From Linnemannia elongata (taxonomy: Eukaryota; Mortierellomycota; Mortierellomycetes; Mortierellales; Mortierellaceae): a stretch of 64,000 nucleotides of DNA. Below the pieces are notes generated by a model. The model searched no databases and had not been told where the DNA came from. It saw only the letters and a list, made by a program, of their open reading frames with translations. Where the stretch lies: assembly GCA_036320915.1 (NCBI GenBank), contig JAXBDG010000001.1, forward strand, positions 4,052,001 through 4,116,000. The letters run 5' to 3'. Shown piece after piece: positions 1 through 12,289 of this stretch. Position numbers and translations under genes: made by a program. Position 1 is the first letter of the stretch. The number at the start of each line of letters is the position of its first letter.

Positions 1-1131
1 GCACAGTATAGCATCGGCAACTGTTACTACTACGGCAACGGCGTGGAGCAGGACTTCGCCAAGGCGATGGAGTGGTATTTCAAGGCGGCCAACCAAGGAG
101 ACGCAGATGCACAGAACATGCTGGGTTACCTTTATTACTATGGTCATGGCGTGCCGCAGGATTACTCTCAAGCATTGGATTGGTATCGCAAGGCTGCCGA
201 AAAGGACCACGCAGTTGCACAGAATAACGTCGGTAACTGTTACCATTACAGCAACGGCGTGGAGCAGGACTTCTCCCGGGCAAGGGAGTGGTATTTCAAG
301 GCGGCTGACCAAGGCAGCACAGATGCACAGAACATGATCGGCTACCTTTATTGCAATGGTCATGGCGTGCCGCAGGATTACTTCCAAGCATTAGATTGGT
401 ATCGCAAGGCTGCCGAAGAGGACCACGTAGTTGCACAGTATAACATTGGTAACTTTTACCATTACGGTAAAGGCGTGGAGCAGGACTTCACCAGGGCTAT
501 GGAGTGGTATCGCAAGGCGGACGACCAAGGCAACACAGATGCACAGAACGAGATCGGTAACTTTTATTACCATGGTCATGGCGTTCCGCAGGATTTCTCT
601 CAAGCATTAGATTGGTATCGCAAGGCTGCCGAAAAGGACCACGTAGTTGCACAGTATAACATCGGCATCTGTTACTACTACGGCACCGGCGTGGAACAGG
701 ACTTCTCCCAGGCAAGGGAGTGGTATTTCAAGGCGGCCAACCAAGGAGACGCAGATGCACAGTACATGCTGGGTAACCTTTATTACCATGGTCATGGTGT
801 GCCGCAGGATTACTTCCAAGCATCGGATTGGTATCGCAAGGCTGCCGAAAAGGGTAGCGTAGACGCTCAATATAACTTTGGCTGTCAATACAAGGACGGT
901 CAAGGCGTGAAGCAGGACTTCACCCGGGCAATGGAGTGGTTTGTGAAGGGTGCTGGTCAAGGATGCGACAGCGCTCAGTATGCTGTTGGGACCCTGTATG
1001 AGTATGGCGATGGAGTACCGCAGGATGTGACGATAGCAAAGGAGTGGTATTTGAAGGCGGCCAAGCAAGGACTCCTCGAGGCACAGAAACGCTTTGAGTA
1101 TTTGCATCGATTTGGATCCTATTTCTATTAA
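1..1131 (+). CDS. Sel1-repeat protein, 5' end missing
   Basis: The frame is open from base 1 to the TAA at 1129-1131, so the gene begins outside the window; the visible part is 376 residues. It consists almost entirely of about ten 36-residue Sel1-like repeats with the signature A-Q-x-x-[IL]-G-x-x-Y-x-x-G-x-G-V-x-Q-D followed by A-x-x-W-Y-x-K-A-A. Sel1 repeats form alpha-solenoid scaffolds for protein-protein contacts; no catalytic domain is visible. Adjacent repeats are very similar at DNA level, which suggests recent internal duplication. The true start is upstream; the GTG at 43 is just an internal valine. The gene converges on the Sec2-like gene. Other Sel1 genes or remnants lie at 12.3, 16-17.2 and 17.4 kb. 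The family call is certain; the cellular role is unknown. Confidence 0.9.
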   Translation, partial: AQYSIGNCYYYGNGVEQDFAKAMEWYFKAANQGDADAQNMLGYLYYYGHGVPQDYSQALDWYRKAAEKDHAVAQNNVGNCYHYSNGVEQDFSRAREWYFKAADQGSTDAQNMIGYLYCNGHGVPQDYFQALDWYRKAAEEDHVVAQYNIGNFYHYGKGVEQDFTRAMEWYRKADDQGNTDAQNEIGNFYYHGHGVPQDFSQALDWYRKAAEKDHVVAQYNIGICYYYGTGVEQDFSQAREWYFKAANQGDADAQYMLGNLYYHGHGVPQDYFQASDWYRKAAEKGSVDAQYNFGCQYKDGQGVKQDFTRAMEWFVKGAGQGCDSAQYAVGTLYEYGDGVPQDVTIAKEWYLKAAKQGLLEAQKRFEYLHRFGSYFY

Positions 1132-1541
1132 ACATCATAATTGTCCCTCTCCCTAGCAGAAATGCAGTTACGTCGCTATAATGTGCACGGAACATGAATG
1201 CCAATGAAATTGCAAACGGGTGCATGATATTAAGACAAACCATCACTCCTACTCTTCTTTTTTTTTTTCTTTTTTCATTCACACCTTCTCCCTCCTCGTC
1301 ACTCTTTGAGCTGTGCCTTCGATACACACCATGTTCCCGTTACAAAAGGAAGATTCGTCTGTCAATGCTGAGTTTATTTTCGTTGGGGAAGTATTGTAGT
1401 TTGTTGTTACAGTCGCTAAGTGCTGGATAAGTTGCGGTAGCGGTAAGAGACATCATAGGGTGTCATTTTATCATTGCTGCATAGCAACAGTGATCGCCAC
1501 GACGAATAAAAAAAATGGACGTGAGGGCAAAGGTGATCCAT

Positions 1542-1574
<33 letters not shown>

Positions 1575-2211
1575 ACAGGATTGGATCCCACAGCACACCA
1601 TGGCGTTATATTGTTTATTCCAGGTATCAACTCAAAAACATAGAATCGCCAAGTAATGCTGAGCAATATATCGGTCCAACAAGACTTTGGAAGTGTCCAA
1701 AATGAACGTTTAATCGTCGCGACTCCTCAGGAAAACCAAAATCTGTGCAGACCCTGACATCTATCGCAGGAACGTATATGTTGCAGGGAAAAAAGGGAAA
1801 CTATCAAGTTTACAAGTCTGATCCTCTCCATTTCAACATTCAACAGACCGCGCGGTGGGAACTGGGCTGCCTAAAGGACTATGACACCCTCAGGCATGCA
1901 AATCGCGGTACGGCATATGACAAGAAAGGATCGCAGACGCTTTTTTTATTTTCAGAAAGACAAATTAGAAAGTGTATAGGGTGGTTAAAAGAAACAAAGA
2001 GCAAAAGAAAAAAAAAAGGAATTGAAGGAGAAAAGACGAACAATGTGGCAGCCATGAAAAAAAAAGAATAGAAAAAGAATACTGAAAAGGTATTTCCTGC
2101 AGTTGGTTGGCGCAGGGTGGTATTTTGAGAGTTAAATATAACGAGTCGAGGGAACGCACATCCTGTATTTTCCCGACTGTGGTCCATGTCGTCTATTGAT
2201 CCGTGGACTTT
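1132..2211. other. convergent intergenic region with A30 tract
   Basis: About 1.1 kb between two convergent genes. It should hold both 3' UTRs. A run of 30 A lies at 1543-1572. Short open frames here show no domain or codon signal, so I see no gene. Confidence 0.6.
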
Positions 2212-4665
2212 TTACTGGGCAGCAGCAGCAGTGGCCTTCTCCTCGGCAGTCCAGGGGTTGGCAGCCTCGGGTGCGACATCAACGGTCGATCCCGTGATAG
2301 AGGTGACCGTGGTCTCCTGGGTCGATGTAGCAGTGGCGGTCTCAATTGTCGTCTTTGTCTCCTCAACAGTCACCGTGGTCGACTCGACTTCGACAGAGAT
2401 CGACTCTTTCCTCTCGAGTGAGGTCTTGGATGAGACCGATTCTTCCTCATCCAAAGTGCTGTCGACATGAACGCCATGGGCTCCTTCAGGCCACTCTCCA
2501 GAAGGTCCCATGTTTCCGATCGACTGCGAGGCAACACCGAGCTCCGACAACATGATGGGCAAGACACCGGCGCGGGCGTAGAACATCTGGAGACGAAGGC
2601 GCAAGCTCTCCGAGTAGAGATCCTCAATCGTGCGGGTCGAATAGAGTCCAGCGCGAATGTTGCGGATGTAAATGTAAAATTCGCAGGCGGCAACGATACG
2701 GTCGCGGCAGAAGCGGTCGATAAAGTTCCACTCGTCCGAAGTAGCGAGGCGGTATCGGTGGGTGAGAGGGCCGGAACGACCGCAGGTCTGGCATCCACCC
2801 TTAGGGGCCTGGTAAAGTGCATACTGAGTCTGAAGTCTCTCCCAGAGCATGTTCTTGTTGGTCATAGAGTTCCGGGCGGGCGAAGGGGGCTGCTGGGCAG
2901 CCAAGACCATGCGCTCGTACTCCTTGACCTGTTCAGCAGTAGCCTCCTCGATATAGCAGGTGTTGGTGCAGATGCCTTCGGTCAGCTTTCTTGCCGAGAT
3001 TCTGGGGTTGGATCCGAAACGCAAGCAAGGCTCAACATCCTCGTCCTGGCAGTGGCGCATAAAGGGCAAGCTGTGGATCTTGGCGAGACGGACGGTCGAA
3101 CTCTGAGCGACAAACTCCTTGAACTCGTGCATCAGCTGTCCGTCAATGGCGATAGCAGTCGCGGGCTCTTCTGCAATGGACTCTGGCACAGACAACTTGT
3201 TCAATCCAAAGAGCTGCTGGAGATCGACGCCGGCACCACGGCTGGCAGTGTCGGTGGAAGAGCGCTTACTCTGGGGCTGAGTATCAATGATGGCCTCCAT
3301 CTTGGTCTTGAGTTCCTTGAGCTGCGAGGTTTCTGCAGCGAGGCGCTCCTGGGCATCCTTGAGTTCGAGTTCGAGGTGCTTACGAGTGAGTTCCAGCTGG
3401 TGGCGGGCTCTAGCCTCGGAAGCGACCATACCGTTGGCCTCCTCGAACAATGTGCGGCTGAGTTCCTCCAATTCGCCCTCAACCATCTCCTTGGCATGCT
3501 GCAACTCGGCGACCTTCTCGATCTCGTCCACGTACTTGTCGTTGAGGATGGCGAGATCCCGCTGAGCGCTCAGGTAGTCATCGGTCTTTGCGTCCAGTGC
3601 GTCCTCGAGATCATCAACCTTCTTGCGCAAGACTTCTGCCTCGATAGATTCCGCCGAGGCGCGCTTCTGTTCCTCTGCAAGACGAATGTTGGTCTGCTCC
3701 AGTTCCTCCAAGAGAATTGTCCGTTCATTGTGTGCCTCGGCGAGGGAGGGGATGATGCGGTCACAGATGTTGCAGGCACGGGTGGTGAGGTCAGCACAGA
3801 CAGCGTGGCAGGGGCATTCTCCATCGATCAAAACTGTCTCATCCGTGTCCTTTGCAACGCGCTGTGTAGTGGTAGTCGACTCTTCTGCTATAAATGAAAT
3901 ATTCAAAAGGGTGTGCGTTAGTGCGATGCGACATCTTTTGTTGTTTTGGTCCGATGGGCGTAAGCAAAGGAGACATATATTTCTATGTCGGCTGCAAGAA
4001 GTAATTGGAGGTGGTTTTGTTTCGTTGTCATGTTGTCTTGTGGAGAAGGAGTAAGAAACCGAGCGAGAGCACAAACAACAAACATACAGTTGGCTGATGG
4101 GTATTGCAGGTGAGCGGGTGAAAAAAAAAATGTGGGCGTAGGGGTGAACAATGGATAGAGGGAGGATAAATAGAATGTGTCGCAATGGAAGCACAAGAAA
4201 AGATGGAAGGAAGAAAGAAAGAAAGAAAGAAAGAGCAGACAAACAAACAGAGAGAGAGAGGGAGACGTGGAGGGCGGAGGAGGAGAGTTTAACCCAACGG
4301 GCTTCTTTTTTCTTCTTCTGTAGTTTGTACTTTGTGTATCCTTCAGGTGGGATTGTCACAAGCCAATTGGATTGATATGAGTGTACAGATATGTACAACA
4401 ACACAACAATAAAGAAGCGAAGGAAGTGAACAAAGAAAGAAAGGTGCAACAGAAAGCCCAACGGAAAACTCTATCGGGTATGGAGATGAGACACACACAT
4501 ACAGGTGATTCCATCGACCTCTTGCTCATCTTTTTTTTTTTTTTGTTTTTGCTAATGCCAAGCACTGGTTGGTGTCTCCTAACTTCCCTTCCTTGTCAAA
4601 GGGTACACAGATGAACAAACCTCCCTTTTTGCAGCAGACAAAGGGGAGACTGAGCATACAACGGT

Positions 4666-4696
<31 letters not shown>

Positions 4697-5042
4697 CCCA
4701 AGGTACAGAGAAGTAAAATGAGTGCACACGGGGGACCAATCAAATCCTGCCGGGCACTTTTTCGTTCTTTCTTGCCTGGCTGGCAGGTCTTCTTGGTTAG
4801 TTTCTCAGCGAAAGAGGGGGAGTTGTCGTACCTGAACCGTTGGCAGCGGCAGCGGCAGCAGCACCGGCAGCGGTAGTGGGGTCGACGGGGGCAGGGGTGG
4901 CGAGGGCAGCAGTGGCCTTTTGCTGGGGCTCCTTGACGGTCTCGATCAGATTATGGATACGCGAATAGAGGTTGGCGATGTCCTTGGCGGTCACGTCCTT
5001 GGAGACGGGTTCGGGAGCAGGGTGCATTGGTGCTTCAGTCAT
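2212..5042 (-). CDS. SEC2: Sec2/Rabin-type Rab guanine nucleotide exchange factor
   Basis: Two exons: 5042-4832 and 3887-2212 (phase 1; donor GTACGA, acceptor TTTATAG), giving 628 residues. Family knowledge: Sec2p/Rabin8 activate Sec4/Rab8 on secretory vesicles through a long coiled coil. Seen here: an Ala/Pro-rich N-terminus, a cysteine-rich patch (C-x-C-x3-C-x7-C-x2-C) at about residues 93-110, then a continuous coiled coil at about 125-270. The coil contains the Sec2 hallmark LFEEANGMV near residue 217. The C-terminal half (about 330-540) resembles the Rabin C-terminal region, with FIDRFCRDRIVAACEFYIYI. The tail is acidic and Ser/Thr-rich. The 944-nt intron is unusually long for this window and carries a (GTT)n tract. 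Reading the long exon upstream without splicing would add about 190 low-complexity intronic codons, which I reject. The leader upstream of the ATG is strongly CT-rich on the coding strand. Confidence 0.88.
4662..4697. repeat. (GTT)n microsatellite in SEC2 intron
   Basis: Roughly eleven GTT trinucleotides in a row inside the long SEC2 intron. Confidence 0.9.
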
Positions 5043-5514
5043 TTTTCTTGTATGCTGTGTGTGTATGTAGGAGGGAAGGAGAGAGGAAGGGATAAAGAGT
5101 AAAGGAAGGAGGTGAAGGAGGAAGAGAGACGTGAGGAGGAATGAGGAAGTAAGAGGAAGGAGATGAAAGGGAAGAGAGGAGAAGAGGAAGACAAGGATGG
5201 GGTAGAAAGTAAAAAAGGAGGAAGGAGGAGGGGTGACGACAAAGAGCGACAGGTGGTGGTATGTGTGTGATGGAGAATAAGAAAAGTGAGCAGATGAGCA
5301 GAAAGAGAAAAAAAAAAGAGAGAGAGATGATGGTCGAAGCAGAAACTGAAGTGACTAGGCAGTCTGACTGACTGAACACTTGCAGAGGAGGAGAAGCAAA
5401 GAGACAGGCACAGGAACAAGCACAGGCACCATCAGTGAAACACTCTGTAAACGGAATGTCTCAACGGTTGATGACCACGTGATGAATTGATCGCATCAGA
5501 AATGAATTAGAAAT

Positions 5515-5845
5515 AGACAGGGCATCATTCTGCGGGGTCGAGTTGACTCAGAGGAGACAAAAAAAAAAAAAAAAAAAAAAGGGAAAAAATGTCCAGCAGG
5601 ACACTGGTTGAATGGTTGATTGTTTTTTGATGGTGCTGTTTGAAAAGAATAAAGAAAGGGACAACATTAACGGATGTCAACAAAAGGCATCATCGGAACG
5701 AGGAGGAGTGACGAAGACAAAGACGAGAAGCGAAACGAAGCTGGCAGGATCTGATAAAGAATGATACTACATGGCCATTTATTCGATATTTTCATGGGTA
5801 AATAATAATGAATTGGTGGATCAATGAGGAAACGAATGGCTTAGC

Positions 5846-5894
<49 letters not shown>

Positions 5895-6325
5895 TAACGG
5901 GTTAATAACCGTTCACGGCGTGTGATGTGATGAAGCAATGGATAGGGCATAATTATGCGGGGTCAAGTTGACTCGGTGGATATAGGAAAAAAAAAAAAAA
6001 AAAAAAGGAAAAATGTCCAGTAGGACCCTGGTTGAATGCTTGCTTGCTTGCTGGTGCTGATCGATGAGGGCGAAGAAAGAGTCAATGTTAACGGATGTCA
6101 ACAAAAGGTAATCATCGGAACGAAGAGGACGAGGAAGAGAAGCGAAGCAGACAGGATCTGATAAAGAATGATATACTACAAGACAGTTTGTTCGTTATCT
6201 TCGTGGGTAAATACACATTGGATTGGTGGATCAACGAGGAGACGAAAGGCTTAGCATTGTGTGTGTGAGAGAGAAGAGAGAAAAGAAAGGAGAACGGATT
6301 AATAAGCTTTCACGGCGTGTGATGA
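5515..6325. repeat. diverged ~410-bp tandem duplication
   Basis: Two head-to-tail copies, about 5515-5925 and 5935-6325. Matching anchors: TGCGGGGTC at 5531/5956, CGGATGTCAACAAAAGG at 5671/6092, CAGGATCTGATAAAGAATG at 5745/6152, GGCTTAGCATTG at 5838/6248 and TTCACGGCGTGTGATG at 5912/6309. The offset drifts from 425 to 397, so small indels have accumulated. Each copy has its own A-tract; only copy 1 has the GA tract. Confidence 0.85.
5849..5891. repeat. (GA)n microsatellite
   Basis: About 21 GA units at the 3' end of the first copy of the tandem duplication. Confidence 0.95.
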
Positions 6326-6876
6326 GGCGAATATATTGCAAGATAATAATACCCGGCCAAGTCCGCTGTAGAGTGATGAATTCAAAGAATGCGCGATTTC
6401 TGGAACTGAAAACATTTTTTCTTATTTTTCCTGATCCCAATTGCCTTTGCTTCGCAACTCTCTTTCCCTCCCCTTTGCAAAAAAAGCATAAAAGGCCCTG
6501 CCACTGCCCACTTTTTCGTTTTTCATTCACTCTCCACACTCTTCTCTGTTATTGTTTCTTCTCTCCTGGTCCTAGTCTAGTGCAAAGACTTACTTTACCT
6601 CCTCACGTCGTTCACTACTCACCACACACACCACTGCTCATACCCCTCTCTTCTTTGCATTGCGAACTCTCACTCACTCTCTCGCAGTTCTTTTTATTTC
6701 TTCATTCATCTTCCTCCTTCATCAATAACCTTCATTCACACCTTGCCTGATTCACACCTCGCACATACCACTTCCTCAATCCTTTCCTAGACCAAACACG
6801 TGTATCAATCGCACACAACTACAAACTACTACTACAACAACAACAAAACCATTCACCAACTATCCTTCTAGTCAAG

Positions 6877-8648
6877 ATGGTGTCTCCAGCGATCCACACA
6901 TACTTCAGCAAGATGAAGGGCCAACGCTACGATCCCGAAAAGCTCAAGTACCCTCCCAAGCCCCCAACAAGAATCCAAGTCCTCGTCTCGACCTTTGTCG
7001 GTTCCTTTATCAGCATTGCGATTGTCGCTTCTTTGACCTACAATGCGCAGTGGTTTATTGACAGGAACACCCCCGTCATGGCGGGTTCCTTTGGTGCCTC
7101 GGCCGTTCTTATTTATGGTGCCATTGAGGCTCCCCTCTCCCAGCCTCGTAACGTCAGTAGGTGCCTTCCTCCTCTTTTCCCTTCTCTTTTATCATTTTTC
7201 GTTCTTTCTCTCTCTTATGTGCTCATTCTCCCCTATTTCTGTTTGCACTTGATCCCCATCTTGTCCTACCTATGTGTCAACACACAAACAAAGAAACAAA
7301 CAAACACTGTCCAATTGCAGTTTGGCCATGACATTGCGTGCTCCACATTTTTTTTACCTTTACTTCTCTGCCTTCTTTTTGTTATGTCAAATTGACGAAG
7401 TCGATCCCTTTGCCCTTTTTGCACTAAAATCCCCGCTATGATTCCATTCGCTCTCTTTCATCGTGCAAATCTGCAACAACATGCGGGCTTTTTTTCAAAC
7501 ATGGTTAACGTGTGCGGGCGGGTAAATCTCCTTCTTTTACCTTTTTACCCTTTTACTTTGTTGACCAACACCCCCTCACTCTCTCTCCATGCTTTCTTTA
7601 AACCCTTTTTCTTCTAGTCGGCGGACACCTCTCGGCTTCCTTCATTGGAGTATCGCTCTACAAACTCTTCAACCTTATGTCGGCCGACCTCTTCAGCCGC
7701 CTCCACTGGCTCCTCTGCTCCCTCTCCGTCTCAATCTCTCTCCTCGTCATGCAACTCACTCATACCGTTCACCCCCCTGCCTCTGCATCTGCTCTCATCG
7801 CCGTCTCGGGTGGGCAGGTCATTTATGATCTGGGCTATTGGTACCTGTTGTGCCCTATTGCATTGGGAGTAGCGCTTATGATGGTCGTCGCGATGCTTGT
7901 TAATAATGTTGTGAGAACGTATCCTTCGCATTGGTGGGCTCCCAAGAGGAAAGTGATCCAGGTCCTTGATCAGGATATGTCAGTAACGGTTGCAGATTTT
8001 ATGTCACCCGAGGTTGATGATGAGGATGACCAAGAGGAAGGAGATCAGAAGACGGCGGGAGATGATGTGGCATCATCCGCTGTTGGCAATAACAACAACA
8101 ACAGCAACAACAAGTCGTTGACTCATCAACCCACCATCTCCTCAAGCTCGTCATTGACCTTTCCCCCCCGCCCCAAAGAAGCTTCCTCCAACCCCATCAT
8201 CGCCGAAGTCCACTCCTATCCAGACCACCTCCCAACCTCTATCACCCCTTCTACGCCACAACCAATCCCCAGAACAGACTCCCACCCCCAAGGCCAATAT
8301 GCAATCTACTACGGTGGGGACCACCATGAAGCACTCAGAGACGGAGAGAAGCTCTTGGAACGACCCTGTGCCTCCTCCTCCTCCTCCCCTTCCACTTCCG
8401 CCAAGGATCTCGAGCACGGTCATGGCCCTCAAGGACCCGCTCACAAGCGCCACTCGATTTTGATTGGTCTCCGAGGAACCCCTCACCCTGCTTCTCATCC
8501 TTCTTCGAGCGGCGGCGCCAACGACTCCCATGTGGCAACTATGGAGGAAGAGTACCGTGCGACGATTGAACAGCTCCATCAGCGTATCCAGGACCTCGAG
8601 TCCCGTCTTGCCGCTGCTACAGCCGGCTCTAACACCGTTTCTGACTGA
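6877..8648 (+). CDS. HPP-family integral membrane protein
   Basis: Exons 6877-7156 and 7618-8648 (phase 1, donor GTAGGT, acceptor TTCTAG) give 436 residues. The splice restores the family block QPRNVIGGHLSASFIGV across the junction, which supports it. The N-terminal half carries about five hydrophobic segments and the defining HPP motif in HTVHPPASASALIAVSGG. HPP proteins are four- to five-pass membrane proteins; plant and bacterial relatives have been linked to nitrite transport, but the substrate here cannot be read from sequence. After the last membrane span (WWAPKRKV) comes a ~250-residue acidic, Asn/Ser/Pro-rich cytoplasmic-type tail. It ends in a short coiled coil (EEYRATIEQLHQRIQDLESR). 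The tail is an extension beyond the usual family length. The ATG is in good context after an AC-rich leader. Confidence 0.88.
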
Positions 8649-8904
8649 TCGCCTTTGACTGTCTCCATTTTATCACTTACTTATTTATCCCCTCCCTTTC
8701 TTATCCCTTTCTTTACCCTTTCTCCATTCATTCATTCATTCATTAATACCACACATCCATTGCTTCACTCCTCTTGGCCCGATACCTAGAACCCCCCTCC
8801 TCAAAAATATTCTCCAGCATCATGATATAATAAAAAGAGTTTTTTATTTTCATTGCCACTCTCTCTCACCTCTGGAGGTGAAAGTAGCAAACTCCCTTGC
8901 TTTT

Positions 8905-11547
8905 TCACAGAGGAAAGATTGAAGAGCCAAGGGACATATTACGGATCATGCCTTCAACTACAATCTCATGGAAATCATTATCCATTTCCTCCTTCGACCT
9001 CCGTCTCCCTCTCCTCTCACCCTTCAATCCTCCTCCACCCTTCTTCTCGTCGGTATAGCTACCGTCGTCGTCGCTATCATCTTCATGATCCAGAACCTGA
9101 ACATTCAACGACTCATTCGATGCCGACATCTTCTCATCCGCTTCTGCTTCGTTCTTCTTCCTCTCCTTCTCCTCGCGGTACTCGGACGATTCTTGCTGCG
9201 CTTGTGCCTGCACGTCCTGTAATGAGATCCCGCCATTCCTAGCAAACCCATCATGCCCAATTCTCCCTCTCCCACCACCAATACCGGCGCTAAAACTGCC
9301 GCGACCATGGATACCGGGCTTCATCCTTGCCGCGATTGCCTGTGGACGATTTGGCTGTTGTTGCTGTTGTTGATGATCTGGTGGAGGTGCAGGTGTCTCG
9401 TTGGTGCCATCGATCTTTGCGAGGTCCTGCAACTTTTCTGAATCGACGAGGGTTTCAGAAGGTATCCGTGTCTCCGACTCTTCCAACTTTGAGGGAGCTT
9501 CCTTATCGGCAGGTGTCGACAAAGACTCGCTTTTCTTGTCTTCTTCCTCTTCAGTTACCACCGCTGCTGCTGTATTGTTATATGTTGGTGTGACAGGGGT
9601 GACAACTGCCTCGGCGGCTTGTGCGGGTTCTGCGGTAGCTGTCGCCACTGTTCCGGGTTGTTCCGGACTTGACCGTTCAGTAACAGTTACTGTCAAAACC
9701 TCTTCCTCATCATCATCATCATCGTTGACAGTAGCTGGCGCAGGGACTGGTCGTTCACCATTAGACACGATCGTTTCGAGTTTGGCTGGTTGTGGGGTAG
9801 GAGCTGTCGTGTCGTAGTCTTTAGACTCCTGGGTATCTATGGTGTTGTTATTGCCGTCGTAAACTCCACGGTGATGATGTGCTGAATTTTCTGTAATTGG
9901 GTCTCCTGGTGTGGACTCATTGGTGGGAGTGTTATCTGCTGAAGACTCCAATTGCTGCTTCTCATGAAAAGTTGATGTTTCTTGATATACTGTTTTCTCG
10001 GTATGGGCTAATGCTGGGTGCGCCTTCTCCTTGACATCTCCGGAACCGTTTGTTTGATGAGGTGAGGGGTCGTGTTTTGGTAACCGGTGCAAATATCTAC
10101 AGTGACGACATATGACAAAAGACAAAAAGGAATGAACATCTTGCTCAAATATCTAATAAGAGTTATTCTACGCACCAAGCAACATATTCATTGTTCTCTT
10201 ACCCAAATCCGACATCGCAGCCCAAAAGACCTTGACCTCCCCAGTCCTCACGCGGAATAATAATGACCTAAACACATACATTCAAGAAGAAAAAAAAACT
10301 ATTAGTTACCATCATCCAACAAGTACACGACGTCGCCACTAAAAGAAAAACAAAATAAGATGCCGTACCTCTCTGACTTCGTTGGTGTTGGCGTTATAAA
10401 CATGCAAGGGCAACTCATCAGCAATGTAATCCTCGACAAGGTCATAAAGGTCTCGTTCGCCTCTCATGATCCCCAGCGGTGTTCCAATGACATAATCTGC
10501 GTGAGCACAAAGCCCCGCCTCCATTGCTGGTGAACCAGGTGCTACGTCCTAAATTCGATGAATTATAATTACAAAAGAAGAAAAAAAAAGTACAGCCCAC
10601 AAAGTAGAAAAGAAGTACAAGAGAGCATTAGTCATCACCTTCAGTAGATCTTCCCTTCGCTCTTCACGACATCACCACCAACAACAAACACAATGAAGGG
10701 ATGCCTGAGAAATATGATCAACAAATCCGTACCAAGATATGCCAAACGACGTCGCTGATGGTGTCAAAGAGACAGAACCGAATGCTGCATCCAATATATC
10801 CATCCTTGCCATTGTCCCACTTGTGAACAGGTGTCAATTCGATCTCTATTATTGTTGTTTCAATTTGACGCAAATAAAGGAACGAAGAAATCGCAGTAGA
10901 GAGTTTGTTAGGGCGCGAGCGAGTGTGCATGTGGGCGGGTGGTTGTTCCGATAACGAGCGCATACATAGCCATTCCTTCTCCAACGGTGAATGTTGTTTT
11001 TCCATGCATAAGAGGCACATACTTCGTAACGCCTGTTCCCTTGTAGAGTAAATATCCAGAATCACCGGTCTGTCTTCGCTTGACTCCATTTGATCGCGCA
11101 GAACCGAGTCCTCCTTGTTCTATTACAATATGGAAAAGTAATGAATTGCGGGTATGGTCAGCAGCAGAAGAAAAGCAGGAGACAGATGCGTATGCTACAC
11201 AAAAATGGCATCGTTGTGTTATCACTTACCAGCCGGATGCCATTGATACCCATGATATAATCAAAGTATGGACGAAGACCAGCTCGGGCAGCGGGTGTGT
11301 TTTCTTTGACCTATACATCAGCATGCCCAAAACAACAACGAAGAAAAAAAAGTGATGACTGTGAGATTGTGTTCCTTCTTTTGATGAGCAATTGCTAGAG
11401 TTCGGTCGGCTACTTCTTCTTCTGTACAAGGCACAAAAAGGAGATGAAGCTGAGAGATGCATCCTGAAGGGTGTTGTAGTTGTTTACCATGAGAACATGA
11501 TACCCGTGGCGATACCTGCCCTTGTCTCCAGAAGCCGAGTTTCCCAT
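8905..11547 (-). CDS. GRH1: GRASP / Grh1-type Golgi reassembly stacking protein
   Basis: Seven exons: 11547-11488, 11310-11230, 11119-11023, 10845-10733, 10548-10369, 10267-10203 and 10096-8905, total 595 residues; all junctions are phase-consistent. GRASPs tether Golgi/ER-exit membranes and act in unconventional secretion. Residues 1-20 start MGNSASGDKG, with Gly2 available for N-myristoylation. Two PDZ-like GRASP modules follow: the first includes ENTPAARAGLRPYFDYIMG (about 22-110), the second includes DVAPGSPAMEAGL, DYVIGTPLG and the REV-VIIIPRE strand (about 118-200). The hallmark GLLGCDVGFGYLHRLP joins exons 6 and 7. Exon 7 encodes a ~390-residue Ser/Pro/Glu-rich tail with poly-Asp/Glu runs, a QQQQQQ run and a Lys/Glu coil near its end. 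The CT-rich sequence at 11640-12050 (coding strand) is the likely leader or promoter. Confidence 0.9.
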
Positions 11548-12289
11548 ATGTTGAAGTTGTTGTCGTTGTTAAGTGGTATGTGCACGTTTAATGTTTTCCT
11601 GTTGTCGACGTGTCCTGGAATCGAATGTGTAGAAAGGAAAGAGGTGTGAAAAGAAAGAAAGAAGGAGAGAGAGAGAGAGAGAGAGAGAGAATGCAAAAAG
11701 GTGAAAAAGAAAGAAAGAAGGGGGGATGAGAGCAGCGAGCGAGCAAAAGAGAGTGAGCAAACAAGAAAAGTGGGCTAAAGGGCACAGGACAGGACAGGAG
11801 TACTGTAGAGACTGTAAGGGTATTGCAGGAAGGGACAACAGACAAGAGAGGAAGGGAAAAAGGAAAGGAAAGGATGTGTGAACGAGGCGAAGTGTACCAA
11901 TGTCATTTCCTCCCCTGATTGGCCCAGTCTGATACCAATTCAATTTTGTTTTGCACTTTATCTGTTGTCTGTGGGCAACACCCTCCACACTGCCCAGACC
12001 TACAAAGCACGTGCGATCCTGAGCTTCTTTTTTTCTTACTTTCTGTCTTTTGTTTTTTTTTGTTAGAGTGTGGAGTAAGTAAGGCAGAAGGAGCATCGAC
12101 CAGGTACGTCTAGTTCTCATTGTTCTTTGTGAGCACCATCAAGAAGAAAGATCGTTGTCGTTTCATCAGTGACAGGACTCAATCAATCAGTCAACTCTAT
12201 CAGTCTCACCTCACAGATCAACTCTTTATTCAGGAAAATTGCTTTGGCATCACAGCGATTTGGGTATATATGTGAAATAGATATGTTGG
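11548..12289. promoter_or_regulatory. GRASP upstream region
   Basis: Pyrimidine-rich on the minus strand, with a short (GA)n tract near 11669-11690. This fits the leader/promoter of the GRASP gene. No coding signal seen. Confidence 0.55.

Larger units (their letters stand above)
5043..6876. promoter_or_regulatory. divergent promoter region, SEC2 / HPP gene
   Basis: A 1.8-kb gap between divergent genes. The SEC2 side (5043-5420) is purine-rich on + (CT-rich on its coding strand). The HPP side (6420-6720) is CT-rich on +, ending in an ACAACAACAAC leader just before the ATG. The middle holds a diverged tandem duplication and a GA tract, listed separately. No gene seen. Confidence 0.6.

Noticed and set aside
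2467..3897. 476-codon + strand open frame opposite SEC2
   Set aside because: It is an antisense shadow of the Sec2 coiled-coil exon, whose minus-strand reading has clear family motifs.
3888..4461. In-frame upstream extension of the SEC2 second exon
   Set aside because: It translates intronic low-complexity sequence; a phase-matched exon with an ATG lies at 5042-4832.
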